Origin: Mastacembelus armatus
Lineage: Eukaryota; Chordata; Actinopteri; Synbranchiformes; Mastacembelidae
Direction of reading: 5' to 3'
Length of the DNA: 64,000 bases
Assembly (NCBI RefSeq): GCF_900324485.2
Contig: NC_046650.1
Location: forward strand, 16,138,193-16,202,192
A program made the position numbers and the translations under genes. This document shows, one piece after another, positions 1-11,971 of the stretch (its first letter is position 1; each line of letters begins with the position of its first letter). Under the pieces are notes generated by a model that saw nothing but the letters and a program-made list of their open reading frames with translations, searched no databases and had not been told where the DNA came from.

Positions 1-2217
1 ATTTAACAACAGCCCTGAAATAGAAGTGTTTCCTGTTTTTGCTCAGAAACATGTTTAACTTGTGAACTATATATAAGTCACCTTCATGATTTGACTAGGT
101 CAGCATTTTAAAGCAGTCCATGTATTGGTCCTTCAACAAATACTTTCTGTTTCCCAGCACACAAAGGTCCTTTTGTGTTTGGGTAAAGACACTTGATTCT
201 TGCTTCGTCTTATCACTCAGCAGAGGAAGATGATGAAGTGTCGGTTCAGCTGATCCACACAAAATCCTTCCAGCTGTGCAGAGGTGGGTCATGTGTTTTT
301 TGGTTTAGACCATAACAGCCTGGAAATATCCAGACAGAGAGAGAGACGGTCCAACCTGTGGATTTATGGCAGGAAGTCAAATCATTAGTTTTCATTGAAC
401 AACCTGATCATAGTTTATAGAAGAGCGACACCTGCTGGCTGAGTTGGAGAACTGCACGTGAGGGGTCGTCCTGACAAAGCCTCGTGGCTTCAGGCTGAAT
501 GGGATCTGATCATTATTCACCTGAACAGAGCTGTGTCTGCAGGACCAGGGACCCAGAGTCCGGCAAAGGTGAGACACCGAGCGTTTCTTTAGCAAAGACA
601 CTTTGTTGGTGCGACCCTCCCTCATTGTTTGTCTGCACCTGCTACAGGTGCGTGACGCCCCAACACGCAGAGCAGCGTGGCCGCATGGCGGACTGAGCTT
701 CAAGGCCTTCAGGCTCAAAGTGCCTCCTTAAAACCACGTCGGACCAAGACCAGACATCGGGTCTGCAACGTGTGGCTCCATAAGGGCCCTGAAGACTCGT
801 GGACAAAGGTGAGCTTGTCCTTTAGATGGTTTCCTTGACTGAAGAACCTGGGCTCAACAAGCACTGGCTCTTTAACACCACTATGGCTCTGCCTGTTTCT
901 CTGATGTCCTGCAGGGGGAGCAGTTTAGCCACTAACCGTCCCACCACCATGTTCTGGCCCTGGATCATGGTCAGGCCTCCAGACACAGTCATAAGGGAAG
1001 TATTGTAGAGTCTGTTGTCTTTGTATCTGTCTCGTGTCCTAGAAAGTCAGCAGCCTAGTTACTAACATCTGAACTAGTCTTCCAGATGAGCATCTGCAGC
1101 CCAGATCAGACTTTGATAATGATTTGCTCCTTGTATGAAGTGGAGAGTGATTACTAGGGAAGTTTGGACATGGTCAGACTGGGATTGTCCAAACAGGCAG
1201 TTAGTATGTTGTAATGTTAAGAGGAGTTTTGTTGTTGATCATCACCCAAATTCTGATAGAAATCCAATGTGGGTTGTACCTGAGGGTTCAGTCTCTGGGT
1301 CGTCAGTGGATACTGACAAGGATACTGACAACCCTAACCCTAACCCAGCTTCATGTAGTTATGACTGTGAAACGAATCAAGTCGCAGCTCGATCTGCGCT
1401 TAGTCAGCGTTCATTGAACGAGACTGACATCTAACTTCAGTTCAGAAGTTCAGTTTTTCTTTGGCTCACGTTTCTGTCCCACACTCGTAGGTTCTTATTG
1501 ACCGTTGATCTCCACAAGACCATTTGTAGTTCAGCTCTTGGCTCCAAGAAGGAAGTGGATGAAGTGAGTTTAGTTCCACTGTTTGAAGTTGGGTCTTGGA
1601 TTCTGAAAATCAGTCAGTAGAAGTTTGAGGATTCATCAGTTGAGCAAAAAGTGCAGCACAAACATCAGCTGCATTTTAACCTTTGATTTCTTGAATCCTC
1701 TGGTCATCCAGGCTGCATTTGTCACCTTCCTTATCTTGATGTTGCACAGTATAATTCACTGGATCATTTCTCATTAGAGACTGAAACAAACCAGTGTGAG
1801 CTGTTCCCTGTGGAGCTGTTCCCAAAATCCACCAGCAGGTGGCACCAGAACAGTCCTGTCAGTGGAGCTGATGGTCTAACTGGACCCCTCTTCTCTGATA
1901 AACAGCTGAGTTCATGTGTTTCCTCTGAAATCTTGATCTTTGACTTGAGTCTTTCATCAGGGAAGTTGAGCTTCAGTCCCACACAGTGACTTGAGACTTG
2001 GACTCTGAGATTTAGGACTTGGGAACAATCTTTGTTTGACTTTTTAGTGCATCAACATGAAGGAGAAGAAATATCTTTTCCTATAGTCAAAAACCAAAGC
2101 TCTTTATGAAGCAGACTTTTGTCTTGATTCACAAATTAATTTAAAATAAGAAGAAACAGACAAAACAAACATTTGCACAGCTGCTGGCTAAGTGCTGATC
2201 TGTTTCCAAATTCAAAG
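1..2217. other. Intergenic left edge, no gene recognised
   Basis: I see no convincing exon here. Parts of the first 420 bases resemble the flank upstream of the fifth Ig gene (about 23.5-24.15 kb) in the same orientation: both hold a 'ttttgtgt..agacaTgattcttg'-like stretch and the phrase 'gaacaacctgatcatagttt'. No V exon follows at the expected distance, so this is an orphan flank of a lost or out-of-window copy. Short open frames at 390-720 and 1135-1434 have no splice context and no family resemblance. A short telomere-like run (ccctaa, two to three units) lies near 1331-1347. Confidence 0.5.
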
Positions 2218-3081
2218 TTATAAAGTTATTTCTGGACTGGCAGCAGCAGACTGTTTTTTAGATGGAGGCTTCATTAATATGTAACACAGAGTCAGTCCCA
2301 GTCCACAGATGAGGACGATCCATCTCCAACCTGCTGCGTCTGGTCTCTCAGGTTCTCTCTCAGGTTCAGACCAGTCCCTCGCTGCTGTAAAGAGACAAAT
2401 CAAATCTGTGTCTTTCATGTGAAGAAACAACTTTTCTGCAAGGACGTGAATCAGTTCAGTTCAGGCAGAGCAGGAAGGATTGTAGTTTCCACAATACTTT
2501 TCTTCTCTGATTCTTATTTAGCAAAAAGCTGCTGAAATGAATCTGTGAGGAAAGTTTCACTGAACCAACTTACCTGTGACTTTGAGGAGACAGCTGTCAT
2601 AGTCTGCACCATCATTTGTCTTCACGTCACACAGGTACAGACCAGAGTCCTCAGTCCTGAGTCTGGACACATGAAGTCTGACTCGTCCTTCTCTGAGGAC
2701 GTCTTTGTCAAACTGGACTCGTCCTAAAAACTGTTTGTCCTGAGACTCTGGGACCTCAACACCCTCATGTAGATGAAACAGGACTGGGTCTTTGTCCTCA
2801 CTTAACAGTTGACAGACAATGTAAAGTGCTGAGAGAGACATGTGAGCTGTGGTTGTGAAGGTCCAGTCCAGTGTGATGTCGTGGTTCTCCTCTGCCTGAT
2901 AGGAGCTCTGTGTCACATTCACTACAAATGTTCCTGTTGAGGAGACACAGAGGGAAAGTGACGACCACACACACTCACAACTTGGATTATTTTGGATTTC
3001 CAATTGATTTGAGTTAGTGGATAAAAACTGACCCCAGGTAAAGGGGGTCAGGCTGATGAGCAGCAGGATCCAGCAGACCAT
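2218..3081 (-). CDS. V-set Ig-superfamily type I membrane receptor, copy 1
   Basis: Three coding exons on the minus strand, 3081-3033 (signal peptide), 2933-2574 (V domain) and 2384-2218 (membrane segment and tail), join with phase-1 GT-AG introns into 191 residues. The signal is [17 protein letters not shown]. The V domain carries the F-strand motif DSGLYLC and a CDR3-like DVKTNDGADYDSC, plus an NVTQ glycosylation site. The B-strand cysteine of a normal V domain is absent (ITLDW). The membrane segment is WIVLICGLGLTLCYILM with a basic stop (KPPSKK) and a short tail without ITIM or ITAM. This membrane exon is unlike those of copies 2-4, so copy 1 is the most diverged at its 3' end. The start sits four codon-lengths after a 'ctgacag' acceptor, so an untranslated upstream exon is expected. 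Teleost relatives are usually labelled CD276-like, butyrophilin-like or uncharacterised; function is inferred to be immune recognition or adhesion. Confidence 0.85.
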
Positions 3082-4151
3082 CTTCTCCTGTCAGAGGAGA
3101 CACAAACCCATGAGGTCAAAGGTCAAAGGAAGCAGAAATATTCTGTAGTTAACTTCAGAAAAGCTGATCTCTGTTTCAAAGTCAGTCAAAGCTGCTCACT
3201 CTGCTCTAAAGGAGACAATGAACCTGCAGCTGCTCCTCATGTTTTAATGACAGAGCCTGTTTCTCCCTCTGAGCTGCAGCTCTGAGAAACTTTACTTTGA
3301 TATTTTCACAACTGTGGACACTGAACTTCTGGATTAAAAAATACAGGACCTGTGGAATCCAAAGACTGTGGTGCCTGTTATTGTCTGACAGTCATGAGGG
3401 AGGAGTCAGGTGTGATGACAGAAACAAAGTGTGACAGGTCTGATATAACTACAGTAAATATGTAAATAGAATTTGCATTTCTGGTTTTTCTTTTACACAA
3501 CAACTATGAGCTGTCATCAGATATCACGGAAGATGTAAAGCAGCAAGACCGGACTGTGTCCTCACATGTCAGAGAGACAACTTTTCAACTGGAACACTAA
3601 TTAGAGTAAAAGAACCCAATCAAACATGAACACATTTAACCAGGTTGGATCAGACCAGAGTGTTTGTGTGAACAAACAGACGAGCATCAACTGTGCAGCT
3701 TTTCCTGTGCTCACTAACATCAGCTCTGTGAGTAGGTTTGTGCAAAAACACATATTATTTCTATTTGTCTTTATTTTGCCCTGAAGCTCCAACTCTCCGT
3801 CTCTTTCCATGAGAAATGAGCTCCTCTGTCTTCGTCCTCCTCCTGGACCAAACCACCGAGGTTTAGGTTTAGGTTTAGTAACTCACTCGTTCCTCAGTAA
3901 CTACACAACAACAACAACCACAACGTCCTGCATCAGACGGAAAACATCACCTTGGATGGGTTTCTCATAGTCTCATCTGTGTCAACAAACAGCGGTACAC
4001 TGAAGGTCTGAATCAGGACTTCCTGTCTGGACACTCTAAGACAGAAACACGTTTCTAACCATGTTGTGAAATCACCTGTATAAAGGTGAGTCAGACTGAG
4101 GCTGAATTAAATCGTCTCTCACTCAGAAGTAGAAACGTTGTTTTAAAACCT

Positions 4152-4411
4152 AAACTGGTCTTTGTTCCTAGCAAGGGCTCACATGTTCCAACAGACTGGA
4201 CTAAAAACATCCTTTGGAAAACTCAGGATTTTCATCTTATTGTGTCCATCATGGCTGATTATGGACTGACATGTTTTTAAGCTGCTGTTTGCATTATTCC
4301 ATCATTAAAGCCTCCAACAGAAACACAGAACATAGAAACACAACTCTGTTAGTGTTTTGATCTTTCTGTGCAACAAACATCTAGACACCTCTGACATCAG
4401 CTTCACTCTGT
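4152..4411. repeat. Left arm of a 260-bp inverted repeat
   Basis: This arm is closely matched by the reverse complement of 6329-6590, for example 'catctagacacctctgacat' near 4379 against its complement near 6341. The symmetry centre is near 5370. The arms are not identical (small indels), so the duplication is not brand new. It belongs to the same history of inverted duplication seen around the Ig genes. Confidence 0.75.
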
Positions 4412-5528
4412 GACAGCACTTGTTGACTGAGTCCACATCCAAAGTTATGAGAAGAGTCCACATTATAAGGTCACACAGTAAAACCCCCAGTGAGTCCAGG
4501 TCTGTCTGTGTAGGAGACGTTACCTTGTGTCTTCTGTCCAACAGCAAAGGTCCAAACCTCAGGATTCACAGCAAACACAGCTGACTGAGAAATGGGAAGA
4601 GTCCTGTCTGTTCTTCTTCCTGTGGGAAACACCTGGTCCACACAGAGACTGTCCTCTGTCTTATTACAGTCTGATTACAGTCTGTTCACTGTCTGATTAC
4701 AGTCTGTTCATGTACTGGATCTTACCTTAGAGCCAAAGTCACCACTCCCATTGATGAGCGTAAACCTGTCAAAGCTTGTTCTTCGGTTCTGTGGTTTACC
4801 CAGTTCAAATGTTTTCATGTTATTCAAAACCGAATTTTAGTTTCACGTTCTTTTCACTGCCTTGAGCCAGTGACCTGCAAGCTGGACAAACAGCACCAGC
4901 TCTAAGTATTAAACCTGTGCATTATACAGTGATGATCTTCTGTCAGTCTGTCCCCTGTGACAGCTTCATACACTGTGCTGACCAAATGGGACATTGACTT
5001 ATTAGTTTTCAGTCCTTGTTGTTGTTTTCAGTCACAACTTTATGTTTTTATTTATTTATTTATTTTTTTTGCTGCTGCTCCTATAAAGTGAAACAGCTGC
5101 CACCTCACTTGTGTTTTGGCTTCCAGCAGCATAGAACAAGTGATGAGACCAAACCTGCTCCACAGTGCAAATCTTGGCAAAGATGCAGATTGAACTGACT
5201 CAATGTTATTTATGGGCAGAGCAGATAATGAGTCGGTTTGTGGATTCCTGCCCTTATTTCACAGCCTCCTGACGTGTCTACGTGTCGGATCACAGGACAA
5301 GAACTGAAACCTTTTAAACGTAAACTGTTCAGTCTTTATTTTTAAAGGAGACTTTTAGTGTCTTGATGAAAATATCGAATTATTGGATAAAAGTTAGACA
5401 AAGGTTGAAAAAGCTGCAGCTCAGAGGAACAAAGAGGTTCTGTCAGCTGCAGGTTCTTTGTTCTGTCTGTTCCTGTTAATGTGAACTACAGTATCTGTGT
5501 TTCACAGCAGCAGCTTCACCTCAAAGTC

Positions 5529-5580
5529 TTTGTTTTACCGAACCTGCTGGTGTGTCAGTAAACGCCTCGTCAGTGATGTG
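5529..5580 (+). pseudogene. Orphan cytoplasmic-tail exon fragment of the Ig family
   Basis: Read on the plus strand this stretch gives FTEPAGVSVNASSVM and a stop, against [15 protein letters not shown] and a stop at the end of copy 3. The bases just upstream ('cagcagcttcacctcaaag') also resemble the copy 3 exon, with an internal deletion removing most of the membrane segment. No V exon lies upstream on this strand, so it is a relic of a lost plus-strand copy between copies 1 and 2. Confidence 0.7.
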
Positions 5581-6328
5581 AAGTTTCCCTGAGCCGAAAA
5601 GCTCAGAGCTCCGACTCCTTTAAACCAAAACTCATTTAAACTCCTGAGACAGATTCAGGTGAGATGGTGAACGACTAAGTCACAAATCTGAATGTTTGTG
5701 TCTTAAAGCAGCTGATCACTGATCACTGGCATGAGCTGATTCACAGGCAGGTTTGTCTTTAAATACCTGCTGTGTTACAGTCACACCCAGATTTATTCAT
5801 GGTGTTCGTGGTATTTTATGAGACTTACCAGCCTCATTAAACGAAGTTATGTTTGTGTCTTGTCAAAGTGCCCAGACTGAAACATAGAGTTTCCTACTGA
5901 GTCATATTTAAAGTTCACATCAGCCAAAGTCTGTCAGCCGTCAGTCTCTGCAGATCAGACTCAGAAATGTAAATTCACTTGATCGGACCGGAAGCTCTCA
6001 GATCATTTTACTGTATTTTCCATCCACATCCAGACCTGTGGAGCAGACATTCGGTCTCATCCCTGGTTCTGTTCTGCTGGAAGCCAACACATATAATGAA
6101 TCTACAACCTAATGTCAACATCCTGTGGTGAACGTGTCTCTTCTGATGATGCTGCTGGTTTCCTTCCTCTCATTCTAACACAAATGTCCTGGAGCAGAAA
6201 GTAGCAAACACTTCACTGTTTCTAACGTCCCATTTAATGATCATTGAATCATTTGGTTTGTCCATAATGTTCAGAGCCAAATCAGAGACATTCACAGACT
6301 GTGAACCAAAAGGTTTTTCCCAAAGCAG

Positions 6329-6590
6329 CAGAGTGAAGCTGATGTCAGAGGTGTCTAGATGTTTGTTGCACAGAAAGATCAAAACACTAACAGAGTTGTG
6401 TTTCTATGTTCTGTGTTTCTGTTGGAGGCTTTAATGATGGAATAATGCAAACAGCAGCTTAAAGACGTGTCAGTCCATAATCAGCCATGATGGACACAAT
6501 AAGATGAAAATCCTGAGTTTTCCAAAGGATGTTTTTAGTCCAGTCTGTTGGAACATGTGAGCCCTTGTTAGGAACAAAGACCAGTTTATA
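6329..6590. repeat. Right arm of the 260-bp inverted repeat
   Basis: Reverse-complement partner of 4152-4411. Both arms carry the same non-coding sequence, including 'ccatgatggacacaataaga' on this side. The open frames on both arms are by-products of the repeat. Confidence 0.75.
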
Positions 6591-8038
6591 ATTCTACAAA
6601 AACTTTACTTGCCACCGTTTGATTTAGAAGGACTTCCCACAGAGAGAGATGCCTTCAGGGGGAATCTGACATGAGACGCTGCCAGGTTGCATCAACCGCC
6701 TGCCTTGGGCGGGTTTTTTGGCTTTGGGTCTTACTAACAGTTGGAATAAATATTTAAGATGGAGATGTGCATTAATATGTCGGTGTCAGTGTTACTGACT
6801 GATGACTTTATTTTACTCTATGATGCTTAAAGAGCATGAAGTCTGCACTATCAAACAGTGATGGGAGAAGATTAGTTTTGTTGGATTAGCAAATAACTAA
6901 AAATAATGTCAGACTCTCTGTTCCTGGTGGCCTGGATCCACCAGCCTTTTGGTTCACAGCCAAACGGATCATTGGCTTCAGTGGCTTTTACTTTGAAGGA
7001 TTTAGCTGCTTCCACTTTGCTCAACAAGGCTGCAGGACGACAGCATGACAGCCACACGCTCCATGTTCAGAGCTGGAACATTAAATATGGATGAAGGTCG
7101 TCTCACATGTGGAGACTCTTCATTTGCACTGACACACATGCGAATGTTGTTGTTCTTTGGAGGTTTCCACCAACTGTTATTCCCCATCCAGCCTCCAGGT
7201 GTCCCCGGACTTTCCCTCCATTCCCAGTCACCTGATCTTCCCTCCTCACCTGCTTCCAGTCCCTGATCCCTTCCCAGGCCCGTTTCCACAGGCTTCTTCC
7301 CACACTGTGAGCCATGCCATGCACTAGCTTGACCGAGAAGCTAAATGCTGTGTCCTCTGCACTGATCCTCAGGTGCACAGGTGTCTGGCCTGTCCAGGTC
7401 TCCCCCAGGTGTGTTGCTGCTGGATAAACTGCACACACAACCTCAAATGGAGTTTTGTCTGAGTCTTTATTTACCATAAATGTATTTGCTTTGCACTGAG
7501 GAAGGGACTTAGAAAAACTTCCTCATAAACCAAACTCTAAACTAATACAGATCATCTTCAGTGCTGGTATGATACTAACACATTAGAACAAGGCACAGGT
7601 CAGTACAATGTATGTCCCCAAACATAGTACAAAGTGCAGTCCAAGTACAGCAAAAGTACCACACAAATGTGGTAGAATGTCCAATGTCAGTACAGCACTA
7701 ACTACAGACAGTACAGCTGATACAACTGAATCTATCATTTTTAATTTGCAAATGTGTTTTGTCCAACAACCAGCCCATAAATCAAGGACAGCAGCTCATT
7801 GGACTGTTCTGGTTCGTTTGACCACAGCATTTGTGGGTTGGGTGGTACCTGACCGATCATGGTGGACCATTAATAAAAACATTTTTCTTTAATCATTTTT
7901 GCAGGTTACCCATCCTGGTGTCTCTTTCTCTGCCATCTCAATCATCGGGTCTTGAGTCAGTCTAAAGACTCCTGGTGGGTCCTCCAGTGTTGTTTCTGGT
8001 TCTGTTGTTTCAACTGCACAGATGTTTTCATTCCTTTA

Positions 8039-8946
8039 CTACATGTTTTTAAAGAAAAGATAAGCAAAGCAGAGGATAAAACAGGGAGGCAGAAAACCTG
8101 CTGCTGCTCTCAGACCCTGTCCAATATGGAGGCCCCAAATCTCTGGTTCTGGACTCTCTGTTAGTCTCAGAGGTTCAGGTTCATCAGCAGCTGCTGTAAA
8201 ACACACAGAGAGACTTGTTGATACCTGTTCATGTCCAAATGTAACATCTGGACAGTTTGGGCTTGGACCTAATGATGTTTGTTGCCATGTGCAGCATGTG
8301 AGTGATATGATGTTAGAAAAATCATCGTAGTAAATCACACAGAGCTCAGAGCCTCAGTCCATCAGGTCCAGTTTATCACCACAGTCTGTCCAACAGGGAC
8401 ACACAAGGACACTGTTCAACTGGACTGAACCAACTTACCTGTGACTTTGAGGCGACATTTGTCAGAACCTGCATCATCATCTGTCTTCACTTCACACCGG
8501 TACAGACCAGAGTCCTCAGTCCTGAGTCTGGACACATGAAGTCTGAGTCGTCCTTCTCTGAGGACGTCTTTGTCAAACTGGACTCGTCCTGAAAACTGTT
8601 TGTCCTGAGACTCTGGGACCTCAACACCCTCATGTAGATGAAACAGGACTGGGTCTTTGTCCTCAGTTAACAGTTGACAGAAGATGTAAACTGCTGAGAG
8701 AGACATGTGAGCTGTGGTTGTGAAGGTCCAGTCCAGTGTGATGTCGTGGTTCTCCTCTGCCTGATAGGAGCTCTGTGTCACATTCACTACAAATGTTCCT
8801 GTTGAGGAGACACAGAGGGAAAGTGACGACCACACACACTCACAACTTGGATTATTTTGGATTTCCAATTGATTTGAGTTAGTGGATAAAAACTGACCCC
8901 AGGTAAAGGGGGTCAGGCTGATGAGCAGCAGGATCCAGCAGACCAT
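8039..8946 (-). CDS. V-set Ig-superfamily receptor, copy 2, altered C-terminus
   Basis: Exons 8946-8898, 8798-8439 and 8193-8039 (minus strand) join in phase 1 to 187 residues. The signal exon, the 99-bp intron and the first third of the V exon appear identical to the other copies. The V domain ends DSGLYRCEVKTDDDAGSDKC. The third exon starts like copy 3 (AADEPEP..RLTESPEPE) and then diverges after GLRAAA: instead of the usual helix and [15 protein letters not shown] tail it reads FLPPCFILCFAYLFFKNM and stops. The hydrophobic stretch is short, holds two prolines and has almost no tail, so it may be tail-less, poorly anchored or on the way to being a pseudogene. A candidate 5' untranslated exon lies at 10397 and upstream, the mirror image of the one serving copy 3. 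Confidence 0.8.
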
Positions 8947-9363
8947 CTTCTCCTGTCAGAGGAGACAGAAACACATGAGGTCAAAGGTCAAAGGTAGAAG
9001 GAGGAAAATCTCCAGTCAGACTTCATCCAGTCCTTCCAACAGCTGGTCCTGTTCTTCCTCCTGTTAAAGACGTTGATGTGAGTCAACAATGTTATCACAG
9101 CGTTAACACTCATGTGGTTCTGGACACAAACTCTCTGATGCTGATTTAGTGTCCAAATGGATCCACACATGACTCCAGGCTGAGACAGACTGAAGCTTTT
9201 CTTTGACAATGATCATGTTCTCCCTGCATACACAGCCTCATTATGGGGATTTAGGAAAAACCACCTTCTCCACAAATAGACCTGACAGCTTATAAAGCAC
9301 ATTACTAAAGCAGTTCATGGTTGTGTCATGGAGCCTTCACTTGGAAGACTTTTCTATTGTCTC

Positions 9364-9477
9364 CACCTACAGACCTACAGACCTGCAGACCCACAGACCC
9401 ACAGACCCACAGACCTACAGACCCACAGACCCTCAGACCCACAGACCTACAGACCCACAGACCTACAGACCTACAGA
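9364..9477 (+). repeat. 10-bp tandem repeat, acagaccyac unit
   Basis: About eleven units of 'acagacctac' or 'acagacccac' follow one another with few changes. The open frames across it in all phases (PTDLQTHR-type peptides) are a consequence of the unit having no stop codon and are not genes. Confidence 0.9.
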
Positions 9478-10396
9478 GCCCCCTGGTGCTGGACAAACAC
9501 AGTATTTTGGTCATAGCTTCTTGTCATGAGACCATGGAGGATGTTTTTTGTGTGTGTTTAGTTTCTGTTCCGTCTTTACTTACTTTACTTTTCCTACCCC
9601 ACAAACCGAAGTGTCTTTCTGTCCTGAGCTTTTTGTGATGAGTCCACAGATTCTGTTTCCTCTTTACAGATACGGCTCTTTTCCTTCCCAACCACCACAA
9701 ACCACTGTGTATTTCTACAGCCTGAGTTCATTTGAAGTTTTGCCCTTGTCCACTCTCAAATAAAGAAATCACACATTTTCTTCATGAAATCAAATCCAGT
9801 CACAGGGAGAAAAACCATCTTTTGTCCCAGAGACTCCACTGAGACAGGTCAGGGGTCGTGACTCTAATGTGTTTGTGTTTGGAGCCAACCTGAACCTTCA
9901 GTCCCACCGATCACAGATTGTACTGATGTGCAGCGACAGAACCAGAACAGAAACAGAACTTTGAAAAAGTTTATTACAAAAAACTTACACATTCTCAATA
10001 CAGTCTGTACAGAAACCCACACCTCTCAGTACCATCCCAACCTCCCCTCAGACATGTCCCTGTCGTCCCTCTGCTTTCTCAAGTCAGAAAATTTTACCAG
10101 AACAGAAACAGACTTTATTCCTGAATGAGAGATGAAGACACAGGCTGGACTCTGGAGAAGCTCGGACTGTTGAAGTCCAACCAGGGCGAACACGGCTTTG
10201 GATTCTGGTCTGACTGCTCCGTTCCAGCATAAACCTGCAGACTGATGGACCCGGGACATTTCAGCTTGACTTGATTTTTCCAAGCGCATCTTGATCCAAC
10301 TTCACACATGTGATGCAGATTTGAAGCCTTTCTGCTGCAGAGTTGCCTCAATACATGATGTCAATGGAGGAGAATGGACACAAACATGTTTCTTAC

Positions 10397-10542
10397 CTTC
10401 AAGAACAGCGTTTTCCTCGGCAGCAGACTGGATCAGGTCTCAGCTCAGACCACGTTAAAGTCTCTCTGGGTCCGATAAAGACTCTCTGGCTCAGGACCAG
10501 TAGAGAGTCAGGCTGCAAACTCCCCTCATTGCTCTGTTTACA
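10397..10542 (-). promoter_or_regulatory. Candidate promoter and 5' untranslated exon of copy 2
   Basis: On the minus strand this block repeats, in mirror image, the block at 11825-11971. A good splice donor (gaag|gtaaga) ends the presumed exon at 10397. The TATAAA seen in the copy 3 block is TGTAAA here (10537-10542), so basal activity could be weaker. The first coding exon of copy 2 begins just after a splice acceptor, which requires such an upstream exon; the join is inferred. Confidence 0.4.
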
Positions 10543-10749
10543 TGTAGAAGGTGGAGTTGACTGTGGCCAATAAGAAGCGAGTGGTCGCTGTTTCCTGTGT
10601 GTAATGAAAACAGATGAAGCAGATCCAACTTCAGTTTCTATGAAAGCTGCTGTTTTTCTTAACATGCATCTGACATGTTTTTATCTCCTCACCCCTCCAT
10701 TAGTCCAACAGCCTGTTTCTTTACCTCAGTCTAAAATCCATGATCAGGG

Positions 10750-11220
10750 TTCAGATTGGACAGAATTCAGCTGAAAGGCTTTTAATCAGATCAGAGACCA
10801 GATCACATCTGTCCTGTTTCAGCCTCCTTGCACTGGCTCCCAGTTTGTTTTAGAATAGATTTTAAGATGTGACTTCTTATATTGGTGCAGTTTAGCTGAG
10901 CTCTCAGTGAATCTGGGCCTGAAAACAAGAGGTGGCAGAGCTGTGGTAAAAACCTGAGTTAAGGAAGGATCGGCCTCTGGATTGGACTGGGACTGGGCAG
11001 CTCTACCCTCAAAGGAGTCTGAGGTCTTTGGGAGTGGAGGGGACACACCTGAGGACTTTCTTAGACACATTAGTGGCATCAGCCCTCTTGTATGGAGTGG
11101 TCTGCTCCATCTGGACTGAGGGCAAGAAGAGGCTGGATGAGCAGATTAGGAAGGACCCTGGACCCAGTGCAGGTGTAGGGAGACACTGGGCAGCTCTGTC
11201 AGCGACAGACTGACTGTCAG
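10750..11220 (+). mobile_element. Degraded L2/CR1-group LINE fragments
   Basis: Bases near 10829-10873 read ASLHWLPVCFRIDFK, the familiar C-terminal reverse-transcriptase block of L2-like fish LINEs. Further on, near 11050-11160, the frame LRTFLDTLVASALLYGVVC followed by a KRLDEQIRK-type stretch resembles the post-RT region of fish LINEs. The pieces are short and discontinuous, so this is old debris. It lies on the symmetry axis of the inverted Ig array and may have provided the break point. Confidence 0.6.
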
Positions 11221-11824
11221 ACTGGAACCAGCTCTGCTCCCAGTAGACACAAGTCCCACCATCCTTAGTTGACCAGGAAAATCTGTGAGTAGTCAAGTAC
11301 ACCAGGGGACAATATGTCCTATTTAATATGATATAGATATTCTTATGGTAAATACTTGGTGACAACCTTTGATTGTTTTAGTTCTCACTTTAGTTATGGC
11401 AGAATAAATATTATACAAGTGATGATCATAAGTTTTATGAGGCTGAGGAGCCTTTTTATTTGATGTTGATGTCAGTCACTTTGTAATGTCTTGGTAAAAA
11501 CATCCTTTAACTTTAACTTTATTTCTACAACACATTTAGTGCACAGACAATTCAAAGTGCTTCATATAATGTGAGGAAGGAAACAGCACAAGACATAAAC
11601 AGATTGAAAAGCTGAATGTGATCAGTTGGATGTGGTTTCTTTGGAGTCATGGTTTAATATGTGACATTAACACAGAAGATCCTCCTTTTCTTTTGTTGGG
11701 CAGAAGTTATAAGATTTGAGTTTCCTGTGTCTGCTCGACATCAGTGTGTTTGATCATGGAAGCATGAAGGAGGTTGAGTCAGATTCACTTCTTATATGAG
11801 TCACAGTCAACTCTGCCTTCTACA

Positions 11825-11971
11825 TATAAACAGAGCGATGAGGGGATTTTTAGACTCAAACTCTCCCCTGGTCCTGATCCAGAGAGTCTTTATTGGACCC
11901 AGAGAGACTTTAACGTGGTCTGAGCTGAGACCTGATCCAGTCTGCTGCCGAGGAAAACGCTGTTCTTGAAG
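11825..11971 (+). promoter_or_regulatory. Candidate TATA promoter and 5' untranslated exon of copy 3
   Basis: A TATAAA box at 11825-11830 is followed by roughly 140 bases ending in a strong donor (gaag|gtaagaaac, intron from 11972). Copy 3's ATG at 13633 lies six bases after a 'ctgacag' acceptor, so a first untranslated exon is required, and this is the best candidate. The same block recurs inverted at 10397-10542 and again near 14975-15076. Confidence 0.45.

Larger units (their letters stand above)
3082..8038. other. Spacer between Ig copies 1 and 2, rearranged duplicate flanks
   Basis: No intact gene is seen in this 5 kb. It contains flank sequence shared in inverted orientation with the plus-strand side of the cluster: about 3830-4010 matches about 17045-17280, and about 5990-6095 matches about 16585-16690. 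It also holds its own inverted repeat (4152-4411 against 6329-6590) and an orphan tail exon at 5529-5580. Open frames at 6872-7477 and 7608-7892 overlap on both strands with no splice logic, so I leave them out. The regulatory content for copy 1 must lie in the first kilobase or more after 3081. Confidence 0.5.

Noticed and set aside
1322-1347. Telomere-like ccctaa repeat
   Set aside because: Only two to three units; too short to be an interstitial telomere of note. A similar tttagg run near 3860 is also short.
6872-7477. Frames of 60-124 residues on both strands
   Set aside because: Overlapping sense and antisense frames with no family match, signal, or splice sites.
9317-9638. Overlapping open frames of 60-105 residues on both strands
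   Set aside because: They arise from the stop-free 10-bp tandem repeat at 9364-9477 and have no splice or start context.
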